From CAWDPQ01 sp963804245 (GTDB taxonomy: Bacteria; Acidobacteriota; Vicinamibacteria; Vicinamibacterales; 2-12-FULL-66-21), in NCBI GenBank assembly GCA_963804245.1, contig CAWDPQ010000006.1:62001-126000 (forward strand): 64,000 nt of DNA, written 5' to 3'. Below are positions 52,090 through 61,930 of this stretch, one piece after another. The notes under the pieces were generated by a model, which was not told the origin of the DNA, ran no database searches, and worked only from the letters and a program-made list of their open reading frames with translations. The position numbers and the translations under genes are program-made. The first letter of the stretch is position 1, and the number at the start of each line of letters is the position of its first letter.

Positions 52090-53373
52090 TCGCCCGATCC
52101 TCGCTCGCACTGCTCCTGGTGCTGGTCGGCGGCTCTGCTGCCGTCGCCCAGCCGCGTTACCAGATCCTGCTCAAGGGTGGCCACGTCATCGATCCGCGCA
52201 ATCAGATCGATGCGATCAGCGACGTGGCAATTGCCGACGGAAAGATCGCCGCCGTGCGCGCCGACATCAATCCGGCGGAGGCGGGCACCGTGGTCGACGT
52301 CAGCGGCCTCTACGTCACACCGGGTCTGATCGACGCGCACGTCCACCTGTTTGCCACCACCGGAATGAAAAATGCCTGGGCCGGTGACAACAGCGTGCTG
52401 CCCGACGGGTTCAGCTTCCGTTCGGGCGTGACGACGATGGTCGATGTGGGAAGCTCGGGGTGGCGCAACTTCGAGGACTTTCGCAATCGCGTCATCGATC
52501 GCGCCCAGACGCGCGTCTTCGCCATGTTGAACATCGTCGGTCTGGGCATGATGACCGATGCTCCCGAGCAGAACGTGCACGACATGGACGCGAAAGCGAC
52601 GGCGGAGATGGCCATGAAGCACCGCGACGTGGTCGTCGGGATCAAGTCAGCGCACTACCAGGGACCCGAATGGGTCTCCGTCGATCGCGCCGTGGAAGCC
52701 GGCACGACGGCGAAGATTCCCGTCATGGTGGACTTCGGCTACTTTCGCGAGGAACGTCCATACTACAAGCTGGTGACCGAGCGGCTGCGCCCCGGCGACA
52801 TCAGCACCCACATGTTCCGCGGTCCGGTCCCGTACGTCGATGAAAACGGCAAGCTGCTCGACTACCTGAAGCAGGCGCGCACCCGCGGCGTGCTGTTCGA
52901 TGTCGGTCACGGCGGCGGCAGCTTCGTCTTCCGCAATGCGGTGCCGGCCATCCAGCAGGGGTTCTATCCCGATTCCATCTCCACGGATCTCCATACCGGC
53001 AGCATGAACGGCGCGATGATGGACATGCTCACGACCATGTCGAAAATCCTGGTGATGGGGGTGCCTCTCCAGGAGGTCGTCCGCGAATCCACTGCCAACC
53101 CTGCCAAGGCGATTCAGCATCCCGAGCTCGGTCACATCGGCGTGGGCGCGGCGGCGGATATTGCGGTCCTGCGCGTGCTCGAGGGGAAGTTCCGATATGC
53201 GGACGGTTCGCGCGCAACCTTCGACGGCGATCGCCGCCTGATGTGCGAGCTGACCTTGAAAGACGGTCGCGTCGTGTGGGATTGGAACGCGCGGAGCGGG
53301 CACCGACTACCGGAAGATGTCGAAGACCTATGGCATCCGGCCGGTCGACAAGATCATCCTGCCGCCAAAGTAG
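52086..53373 (+). pseudogene. Exported amidohydrolase/deacetylase, single-base frameshift at the C-terminus
   Basis: Dihydroorotase-like metal hydrolase that commonly pairs with the SelA-like enzyme. Signal SSLALLLVLVGGSAAVAQPR; LKGGHVIDPRNQIDAISDVA; metal motif TPGLIDAHVHLF; VVVGIKSAHYQG with the likely metal Lys; FDVGHGGGSFVF; PDSISTDLHTGSMNGAMMDM. In the last 30 codons the frame breaks at about 53299: AGCGGGCACC should be AGCGGCACC. The repaired end is TDYRKMSKTYGIRPVDKIIL then PPK and TAG at 53371. GTG start overlaps the previous stop. Confidence 0.87.
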
Positions 53374-53377
53374 GGCG

Positions 53378-54145
53378 CGGCGTCGGCTCAAGGTCACGCT
53401 CGCGGTGGTCGTGTCCGGACTCGTGTCGTGCGGCTCGCCGTCCGCTCCCTCATCAGACGAACTCGATCGCGCGTTGCCTGGTGAAACCACGACACAGCAC
53501 TACGTGTTTCGGTACAGCCAGAGCGATCGCGTCGAGCCCGAGCGGCAGGAGCGCTATCACGAGTGGGTCGTCGCCCGACTCGGTCTCTCGCTCGATCGGC
53601 GCATCAGTTATTACAAGTATCGAGACCGGTCGCACTTGTCGTCGGTGACCGGAACGGTCACTAACGGATAGGCGGATCCGCCGGCTTTCGCCATTCACAC
53701 GATCTGGCCATGGGACAACCATGAAGTCGTCCATGTCATGACGGCGCTCGTTGGTCGTCCGACGGACTTCTTCAACGAAGGCATCGCCGTGGCGATGTCG
53801 GTCGATCTGCAGAACGGCCGTCTGGAAGCGATGTGGCAGAGTCAGACGGTCCACGCCTGGGCAGCGAACTTCCGCACCAACGGGGAGCTGCCCCGGCTGC
53901 TTGATGTCGTCGAGACGGACAGCTTCCGGCGACTCGACGACAACCGGTCGTACCCGATTGCGGGCTCGTTCGTGGGCTTCATGGTGGAGATCCGCGGCAT
54001 CGAACCGATGAAACAATTCTTCCGCAACGGGTCGCGCGAGGCGCGACGCGCGGACATCGAGCGCGTGTTCAGTGCGGCGTTCGGGATGACATTGTCAGAT
54101 GCCGAAGGGCAGTGGCACCAGTTCCTCGTCGGGAAAGGGTTCTAA
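53378..54145 (+). pseudogene. Exported HExxH metallopeptidase-like protein with in-frame TAG
   Basis: A single reading frame holds a lipoprotein-like signal (LAVVVSGLVSCGSPSAPSS), HYVFRYSQSDRVEPERQERY, then TVTNG-stop-ADPPAFAIHTIWPWD, and the zinc motif NHEVVHVMTALVG with NEG (FFNEGIAVAMSVD) downstream. The stop is TAG at 53669-53671; a TAC (Tyr) would need one C-to-G change. Downstream coding to 54145 is intact, so the interruption is recent or an error. No canonical start codon precedes the signal. Peptidase MA-like fold suspected. Confidence 0.6.
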
Positions 54146-54197
54146 AGGTTCGAGAAGCGAGAACCGCGGCCAAAAACTTGAACCGGCGAAAAGGGCC

Positions 54198-54203
54198 TAG
54201 AAT
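54198..54203 (+). promoter_or_regulatory. -10 box of the ECF sigma gene
   Basis: TAGAAT followed by six bases and codon ATC at 54210, where the family start Met is expected. Weak -35 candidates (CTTGAA/TTGAAC near 54177-54183). Confidence 0.4.
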
Positions 54204-54209
54204 GGCGGT

Positions 54210-54779
54210 ATCACCGAGCGTCAAACGAACGTCACCGGACTGCTTCTCAAATGGGGCCAGGGCGACCCCGACGCCCTCGAGCGACTGATTCCGCTCGTTC
54301 ACCAGGAGCTCCATCGAATCGCGCGAGCCTGCATGGCGGGCGAGCGCGGCGGACACAGCCTGCAAGCGACGGCACTCGTCAACGAGGCATATCTCCGTTT
54401 GGTCGACGGAAAGGCAGTCGAATGGCACGACCGCGCGCATTTCCTGGCGGTCTCCGCCCGCGTGATGCGGCGCATCCTGGTGGACCATGCGCGCGCCCGG
54501 AACTATCAAAAGCGGGGCGGGGGCTCGCCACGAGTCACCTTCGACGAAGAACTGGCGGTGACCAGCGAGCCGCGTGAGGACCTGGTCGCTATCGACGACG
54601 CGTTGGAGGCGCTCGCGAAGTTCGACGAGCGGAAGAGCCGCGTGATCGAGCTGCGTTTCTTCGGCGGGCTGAGCGTGGAAGAAACCGCGGCGGTCCTGAA
54701 GGTCTCGCCCGATACGGTCATGCGGGATTGGCGGCTGGCGAAGGTCTGGCTACGTCGCGAGATGCGCCATGACCGTTGA
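54210..54779 (+). CDS. ECF sigma factor paired with a Ser/Thr kinase (start codon reads ATC)
   Basis: ECF sigma of the SigZ/DUF type common in acidobacteria. TERQTNVTGLLLKWGQGDPD is the standard beginning right after Met, but the codon in the Met place (54210) is ATC. The first regular in-frame start is ATG 54333, which would delete part of region 2. Region 2: LQATALVNEAYLRLVDG, FLAVSARVMRRILVDHAR. Region 4: RKSRVIELRFFGGLSVEETA, VSPDTVMRDWRLAKVWLRRE. Its end overlaps the kinase start by 11 bases. Start is either a rare codon or a one-base error. Confidence 0.85.
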   Translation: MTERQTNVTGLLLKWGQGDPDALERLIPLVHQELHRIARACMAGERGGHSLQATALVNEAYLRLVDGKAVEWHDRAHFLAVSARVMRRILVDHARARNYQKRGGGSPRVTFDEELAVTSEPREDLVAIDDALEALAKFDERKSRVIELRFFGGLSVEETAAVLKVSPDTVMRDWRLAKVWLRREMRHDR

Positions 54780-57674
54780 CATGACGCCCGAGCGCTGGAG
54801 GCGGACCGAGGAGCTGTATTACGCGGCGCGCGACCGAGCGCCCGACGAGCGCAGCGGTTTTCTCCGCGCGGCTTGTGGTGATGACGACGCACTGCGGCTC
54901 GAGGTCGAGTCGCTGCTGAGCGAACCAGATCCCGACGACGGATTCCTATCCAAGCCGGCGCTGCTCATGCCCGCGGACCTTGCGGACGATCTCCGGCCGA
55001 TGATCGGCAGGGACCTTGGCGGATATCGCCTCGAATCGCTGCTCGGCGCGGGCGGCATGGGCGAAGTGTACCGGGCGCGCGACGTCAAACTCGGTCGCGA
55101 GGTCGCGATCAAGATCCTGCCGCGCGAGTTCACGAGCCACACGGAGCGCCTGGCCCGCTTCGAGCGCGAGGCGAGGATCCTCGCCTCGCTGAATCATCCG
55201 AACGTCTGTGCGATCTACGGCGTGGAGGAGGCGGAGGGAGTCCGCTTTCTCATTCTCGAGCTCGTCCACGGCGAGACGCTCGCGGAAAAGCTGGCAAAGG
55301 GCGAGGGGTTGTCCGTTGGTCAGGCCTTGAACATCGCGCGCCAAATCGCAGATGCCCTCGAAGTGGCCCACGAAAAAGCGATCGTCCACCGCGACCTGAA
55401 GCCCGCCAACGTCAAGATCACGCCCGACGGCGTCGTCAAGGTCCTCGACTTCGGCCTCGCCAAGGCCGTCGGTGGCAATGGCTCGTCGCCCGACCTGACG
55501 CATGCACCAGAGACGACCAGGGTGAGCCGCGCCAGGGCGCCGTCATCGGCACTGCTGCCTACATGAGCCCCGAGCAGGCGCGCGGCCTGCCGGTCGACAG
55601 GCGCACCGACATCTGGGCGTTCGGCTGCGTCCTCTACGAGATGTTGACCGGGCGCGCGGCGTTTGCGGGCGACACGGTCTCGGACTCGATTGCAAAGATT
55701 CTCGAGACCGAGCCAGACTGGTCGGCGCTGCCCGTCGCTGTCCCCACTCGCGTTCGCTCGCTGATTGCCCGGTGTGTCGAAAAGGAGCCGCTGCAGCGAC
55801 TGCGCGACATCGGCGAGGCGCGCATTGCGCTGCAGGAACCCGCCGCGCCGGAAGCCGACGCGGCACCTGGGAAGACTGGGCCGCGAGCTGGCCGCCGTGA
55901 GGCGCTGGCCTGGGGTCTCTGCCTGGCCTTCGCGCTGGCCGCGTTGGGTCTTGCGATCGCATATACCCGCCGCCCGGCTCCGGAGTCGCGCGTCGTTCGC
56001 GCGTCGATCAACGCTCCAGAGGGCGCGAGCTTCCGCTTCCTGAGTAGCGAAGCCGGCCCGGTCGAGATCTCGCCCGACGGCCGATCGCTCGCCTTCGTCG
56101 CGCGAACGGAAGTTGGCCGTAACCTCTTGTTCGTGCGCTCGCTGGACGGGCTCGAGCCCAGACCGCTGACGGGAACGGAGGGTGCAACCCGGCCGTTCTG
56201 GTCGCCGGACGGACGACACCTCGGTTTCTTTGCCGACCAAAAACTCAAGACGGTGGCCCTCAGCGGCGGGCTCCCGATCCCGCTCGCCAGCGCGGAGGAT
56301 GCGCGCGGCGGCACGTGGAACCGCGACGGCGTCATCGTCTTCTCGCCGGGCTTTGCGGGACCTCTCCATCAAGTCTCCTCGGCCGGAGGCCAGGCACGGC
56401 CGGTGACGAAGCTGGATGCATCGCGTCGCGAGACGACGCATCGCTACCCGCACTTCCTCCCCGATGGGAAGCACTTCATCTATCTCGCGCGATCGGACTT
56501 CACCGGTCCAGGAAACCCACCGGTCATCAGCGTCGCCTCGCTCGAATCCTCACAGGGAAAGATCCTGCTGTCGGCCCCGTCGAACCCGGTCTACGCGTCG
56601 GGTCACCTCCTCGTCGTGCGCGAGGGCGCTCTCATGGCACACCCCTTCGACGCTACACGGCTCGAGATCTCTGACGAGGCCGTGCGGGTCGTTGACAACG
56701 TGCAGTTCGATCGGCGCTTCGGCCGAGCTGTCTTCTCCGCGTCCGAGACCGGCAGCCTGGTTTATCAGGAGGGAACCGGGCAGGGCGTCTCGCAGCTCGT
56801 TTGGTTCGACCGGTCCGGCACGCGCATCGGCACCGTTGGCGAGCCCGCCTTCTACGATTCCCCCGAGCTGTCGCCGGACGGCACCCGCCTCGCTGCGCGG
56901 GTCCTCGACCCGATCACGGGCCAGGGTGACATTTGGCTGTGGGAGTCCGCCCGTCGGCTCGGCAGGCGCTTGACCTTCGACGCGGAGGACGATTCGACCG
57001 GGATCTGGTCTCCCGACGGACAGCGCATTCTCTTTGTCAGAAGCGGAGCCGCGGGCTGGAGGTTTCTCGAGAAGCCAGCGAGCGGCGCCGGGGCGGAGCA
57101 TCTCGTGGCGACCGTTCCCGAGCTGTTCCCCAGCAGTTGGTCGGCCGATGGCCGGAACGTTCTCGCCTGCTGTATACGATATGCCCAGGGGCAGGAAACC
57201 CGGAGCCTTTGGATCCTACCGACGAGTGGTGGAGGGAAGGTGATCCCGTTCTCCCCCGCCGGCAAAGATGCGACCACGCCCCGTTTCTCTCCAAACGGCC
57301 GCTTCATCGCGTACGCCATCTCCGACGGAACCAACAGGAACATCTACGTGGCGTCATTTCCCGATGGTGCGAGCCGCTGGCAGGTCTCTCTGGCGGGCGG
57401 CGAGGAGCCCAGGTGGCGCGCGGACGGAAAGGAGATCTTCTTCCTCGCGCCTGACAACACGTTGATGGCGGCGAAGCTCACCGTGCGGGGAGCCGAGTTC
57501 GAAGTCGGCGAACGGACACCATTGTTCCGGACCGATCTCGCCCCCTCGGTCAGTTGGCGCTATGACGTGGCGCGCGACGGACAGCGATTCCTCGTGAACA
57601 CCAGCTCCGGACAGGAAAGGCGTACGCCGATCACGCTGGTGATCAACTGGACGGAGCGCCTCGCGAAGAGATGA
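54769..57674 (+). pseudogene. Ser/Thr protein kinase with PD40/TolB-like sensor, one frameshift
   Basis: Hanks-type kinase: gly-loop LLGAGGMGEVYRARDVKLGR, VAIKILP, catalytic loop IVHRDLKPANVKI, DFGLAKAV. The frame breaks in the activation region at about 55535: HAPETTRVSRA continues as nonsense, while a second frame gives AVIGTAAYMSPEQARGLPVD. One missing base (CCC read as CC) or two extra would repair it. Membrane helix near LAWGLCLAFALAALGLAIAY, then PD40 beta-propeller repeats (FWSPDGRHLGFF, TGIWSPDGQRILFV, PRFSPNGRFIAYA) to 57674. About 968 residues. Coupled to the sigma gene, so it probably regulates it by phosphorylation (inference). Confidence 0.87.
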
Positions 57675-57707
57675 CGCTGAGAATGGCGGCCTCGACGCCT
57701 CGATAGG

Positions 57708-58157
57708 CTAATGCCGTCTGGCAGCCGCCCATTTCGTCGCCGGGCAAGCCTCGGTATTAATCGTTCCAACCGCGGTCATTGCCGACACGATCCTTCCGGA
57801 CATCACGACGTTCTGCCCTTCAACCAACGAGAACTCGCCGTTGTTCACGAGTGGCGCGGTTGAGACCGTCAACCCGGAAGACCCGCCGCACGTCACGGCG
57901 GTGAGCCTGCCGTTCTGAATCGTGAATCGCATCTCCATGTCTGCGTGCGAGGCGGTAAAGCTGTGCGCGGTCGGATGGGCCTGGGCGTGACCCTCCCAGT
58001 CTCCGCTGAAATCAAACGACTGCGGTGAAACGTAGGTGTCGCCGCCGGTTGATCCGGTGCTCGGGGAGACCGCCGTCACTGAAATCGGACGCGGTGGGGT
58101 TTGTCCCGGAGTCTGGGGAGACGGTCCCGTCGGCGGGGGTCCCGCCGCAGCCAGGGG
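57708..58157 (-). pseudogene. Small secreted beta protein, 5' end broken
   Basis: Main reading from 58079 down: STGGDTYVSPQSFDFSGDWE, HSFTASHADMEMRFTIQNGR, LVEGQNVVMSGRIVSAMTAV; about 120 residues, no family recognised. Upstream in frame is a Pro-rich linker (PPPTGPSPQTPGQTPPRPIS) that runs to a stop at 58158-58160. In a neighbouring frame CGG follows a hydrophobic run (FALALVGVTPGC), as if a lipoprotein signal had been joined by a lost C in a C-run. The start is therefore destroyed or misplaced by the junction at about 58150. Confidence 0.45.
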
Positions 58158-58162
58158 TCACT

Positions 58163-58328
58163 CCAACGAGGGCCAGGGCGAAACGCTGGCGGACAAGCTC
58201 GCGGCGGACCAGCGGCTGCGGTCCAACGGCGCAGGCCTGTCCCTCACTGCTGCGTTGACAATCGCGCGGCAGATCGCCGAGGGCTCGAGGTCGCCCACGA
58301 ACGAGGGATCATCCACCGCGATCTGAAT
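58163..58328 (+). pseudogene. Orphan fragment of a Ser/Thr kinase domain
   Basis: About 55 codons on the plus strand match the middle of a kinase like that at 55260-55420: GETLADKLA, LSLTAALTIARQIAEG, then in the next frame LEVAHERGIIHRDLN. One missing C joins the two parts. The gly-loop before and DFG after are absent. It lies between two minus-strand gene ends and stops at about 58325, exactly where the TonB-receptor-like frame loses its family pattern. Confidence 0.7.
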
Positions 58329-58958
58329 GCCCGGATCGACTCGCGCGGTACCGTTGGTCGGAGCGCTGACGTTCGTGCCGTCCAGGAGAAACTGATTCTG
58401 GTCCACGCCTGAACCGAACGCGGAGACGAGGACGTTGGCGCCTGCCGGTGAGGTGGGGGAGAGCCCAGGCGCCGTCTTGACCGGGTCGTACGAACTGAAC
58501 CGTCTCATCGGGATCGCGTCGAGGTCCTCGGCGCCGAAGCGAGTCCAGAATCCGGGGTTCCTGGCGTCGATGCGCGAGCCCGATCCGTCGACCACAACCG
58601 AGCCCGCGATGCTTGCCAGCTTCAGTTCAACCGATCGCTCGATGGTCGCACCTGCGCCGATGCGGATGTCCTCTTCGTGATGGGCCGCGAATCCCTGCAG
58701 CTTGACGTCGAGCACATAAGTGCCCGGCGGCAATATCGGGAAGCGCAATTGGCCATTGGCGCCCGTCGTCAGCGTCTCCAGACCGCCAATCAGCGCGGGT
58801 GAACTGACGCTGACCTGTGCACCGGCCAGGACGCCGCCTTGTTCATCCCTGACCGTCCCGATGAGGGCTCCCGTCAACCCCTGCGCGACAGTCACTCGAG
58901 GGAACAATACACACCCGGTCAACAGGAGAACGACAGGCCACGCCCGACGGTTCGTCAT
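58328..58958 (-). pseudogene. N-terminal fragment of a TonB-dependent receptor (Oar-like)
   Basis: Signal RRAWPVVLLLTGCVLFPRVT, then a carboxypeptidase-regulatory domain (GALIGTVRDEQGGVLAGAQV, LPPGTYVLDVKLQGF) and the plug start (IDARNPGFWTRFGAEDLDAI, FGSGVDQNQFLLDGTNVSAP). About 210 residues of a protein that is normally 900-1100 long. The open frame continues to 58158 but that part is only the antisense of the kinase fragment. The barrel is missing. Confidence 0.75.
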
Positions 58959-59046
58959 CTGCGGGTCCACTCTACCTAAGGAGCGAGAAGAGGAGACAAG
59001 AACTTGAACACATCAAAAAATCCCAATGAAGTAGCTCGTTGTTCGT

Positions 59047-59083
59047 CGAGCCACCGAGCCACGAGCGACGAGCAACGAGTCAC
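59047..59083. repeat. Short tandem heptamers (CGAGCCA-like), second block
   Basis: CGAGCCACCGAGCCACGAGC and following ACGAGCA, ACGAGTC units, nearly the same as 8915-8948 and again directly at the 3' end of a gene (the kinase-TPR stop at 59080). Confidence 0.6.
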
Positions 59084-61912
59084 CGCAGTTGGGCCAGCTC
59101 CCGGCGCGCTGCGAGCTTAACCGGGAGGTCGGGGTCTGCGTGCTCCCACGTGCGCAGCACCGCTTCGTAGGCCTTGCGGCTCTCGACGACGTTGCCGGCG
59201 GCTGACCAGGCGCGGGCGGCGCCAAGTTGCGCGAGTGGGATCAGTGCGGAGAACGGGTCTGCTCCGCGATTGTCGAGCACCGTCCGGAAGTCACGAAGGG
59301 CTTCGGCGGCCGCCCCTTCCTTGAGCCGCGCCTCGCCGCGCAGGTATGCCGGAGCCAACGCGGCGACCGTGCCGCGCTCATAGCGTGCCGCCGCGCGAAG
59401 TGCTTCGATGGCGTCGGCGGCGCGGCCGCGACTGAGCAAGATGGCCGCTTCAGCGACCGGTCGATAGGCACCATGCAGCAGCGTGTCGTCAGGCCGGATG
59501 TGGCGCAGCTTGCGCACCACGGCCTCTCCTTCATCGGGAACACCGGCGAGCGCCAGCGCCGTGGCGCCGCGCAGCTGCGGTTCGTACGCGGTGGCCTTGC
59601 TCACGACCGCCCGTGCCTGCTCGCGCGCGGTGCGCTCGTAGCCGAAGAGCGCCTCGGTCTGCGCGGCCTGTGCGGCGTAACCGGATGCGACCTGCGTGAA
59701 ACCCCGGTCCGTTGCCGCGGCAATTGTTTCCGCGAACAGTTGGCGGGCCTCTGTCATTCGGCCTTTGAACGCGGCTACCTGCGCGCGCGCGCCGGTAATG
59801 TCGAACCCGACCGGGCTCTGGGCCGCCCATTCGATCTGGGCGCGCGCCGCCGGTGCGTCTCGATCCAGTTCGGCGAGCTGATAGAGCAGTCGCCGCAGCG
59901 GACCGGTCCCCAGATTGCGCGCCACCGCCTGTTCCGCTACCGCGCGTGCCTGCGCAAAACGACCGGCGCCACGATGCGCGTACGCCAGGTTCGACTGTGG
60001 GAATGCGTGCGCCGGATTACGTTTGATGGCTTCTTCGGCTTCGACGACGGCTGAGTCGTACTCGCCGAGCCGGTTGAGGAGCACCGCCAGCGCGTTGGCC
60101 GGCCGATAGTCACGCGGATAGGTCCGCTTCCACACGTCGAGCGTTTCCCGCGTTTTCGTCTGATCGCCGGTGAATCGGTCGTGGTACTGATACGTGATGA
60201 ACAGCCGTTCGCGTTCGCTGACGTGCTCACGGTTCTCGAACGCCTGGCGGGCGAGCTGTTCGCTTCGCCCTGTTTCGCCAAGTCCGCCATACAGGCTCGA
60301 CAACGTCGTGTAGGCCAGCGCGAACCGCGCATCGAGGCTGATGGCGCGCTCGAAGAACGGAATGGCATCGATTTCACTACCTGACGCTCTTTTTGCCGCG
60401 CCTTCGGTGTAGGCCTTCAGGGCGTCGAGCGACGGTGTCGTGGCTTCCTCGATCGGCACATTGTGGCGGGCGAGCGACGTGCGAGATTCACCGAGCGCCT
60501 CACGGACCTGAGCCGTGATCGTGCCCAAGGCGCGCAGCACGTCTTCCTTGCGCTCGACTTCCATCTGCTGGCGCGCGATCGTCGATCCACCGACACAGTC
60601 GGTCGCCGCGAGCGCAACGACCGTAATGCGACCAACCGCAGAGACGCTGCCTTCGAGCATGGCCTGGAGACCGAGGCGCTGGCAGACCTCCTGTGCCACG
60701 CTGTGCGTCATGCGTGTCGACGGATCGCGCCCCATCAACTGCAGCTGACCGCGGATTCTCTCGTCGGAGACGAGATCGAGATATGGGGACTGTCCGAGGT
60801 ACACCGTGACGGCTTCGCGCAGCGTTCCGTCGAAGTCCGGATCCCCTGTGCCATTCGCGATCTGGCTGAGCAGCACCGTGCTCCGTTCCACACGGCCGCT
60901 GCCTGGCCACCAGCCGGCGGCACTGCCGGCGAGAGCGAGCGCGACGAGAACGATCAGCGCACCGGCGCCAACCGCGAGAGACGTCACAACCCGGCGCGAA
61001 AAGCGCCTCGCCGGGAACAATCGGCAGCGGCAGGTGGAGGGCCTGCCGCACGGCGCGCAGATCCTCCAGCAGCTGCGCGGCCGACTGGTAGCGCTTCGAC
61101 GGATCTTTTGCCAGCGCTCGCGCCACGACCGCCTCGACGGCGGCCGGAACCTGCGGGTTTACAGCACGCGGTCCAGTTGGTTCTTGCACTCCGATAGCAC
61201 GACTGACTTCGGATGGGGTGTCGCCCCGGAACGCACGACGGCCCGTGATCATTTCGTAGAGCAGAGCTCCGGTCGCAAAGATGTCGGCACGGGGATCGGC
61301 GCCGAGACCAGCGATCTGCTCCGGCGCCAGGTAGGCGTGGAAGAACTCGGCTACCGGTGCCGGCGCAACCCGCGGCACCTGCATCGAGGTCGTGCGCGAG
61401 GCGCCGTCGGTGCGACTGACCGCAGCGGTAGCCGGCGTGGCCGCCCGTGCCGCGCCAAGCTCCAGCAGCTTCACGTGGCCGTCAGTAGTAATGAAAACGT
61501 TCGACGGCTTCAGGTTGCCGTGGACGATGTCGCGGCGATGCGCGGCGCCGAGCGCATCGGCAATCTGCATGCAGATATCGAGCGCGCGATCGACCGGCAG
61601 GGGCGTATCGGCAATCACCTCATCGAGTGCGCGTCCATCGAGGAACTCGAGAACCAGATACGGCTGCCCGTTGTCCTTGCCGGAGTCGTGAACGGCGCAG
61701 ATGTGCGGGTGCGTGACGAGCGAGGCCAGGTGCGCCTCGCGCTCGAACAAATCGACCGCCGCCGGATCGGTTATCTGTTCCGGCCGCAGGAGTTTTACGG
61801 CAACTTCCCGCTCGAGCCGAAGGTCCCGTGCGCGATAGATTTCCGACGCGCCGTCGCGGCCGATCGATTTGAAAAGCTCGTAGTGGGCGATTCGCAAGGG
61901 ATCGACAGTCAA
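59080..61912 (-). pseudogene. Pseudokinase-TPR protein, frame break between kinase and membrane helix
   Basis: Kinase-like domain from 61912: LFKSIGRDGASEIYRARDLR, VAVKLLRPE (Lys kept). The catalytic loop reads IVHGNLKPSNVFI, with Asn in place of the catalytic Asp, and the DFG position reads LLELGAA. Both acidic catalytic residues are gone, so phosphotransfer is unlikely. After RQALHLPLP the frame shifts by +1 near 61020-61025; the next frame has the membrane helix (VVTSLAVGAGALIVLVALAL), a regulatory domain with two conserved Cys (VAQEVCQRLGLQAMLEGSVS, TDCVGGSTIARQQMEVERKE) and about ten TPR units to 59080. One extra A or two lost bases would explain the shift. The TPR part could also have its own TTG start at 61020. 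Confidence 0.82.
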
Positions 61913-61930
61913 CCGTGGCGGGCGCGCAGC

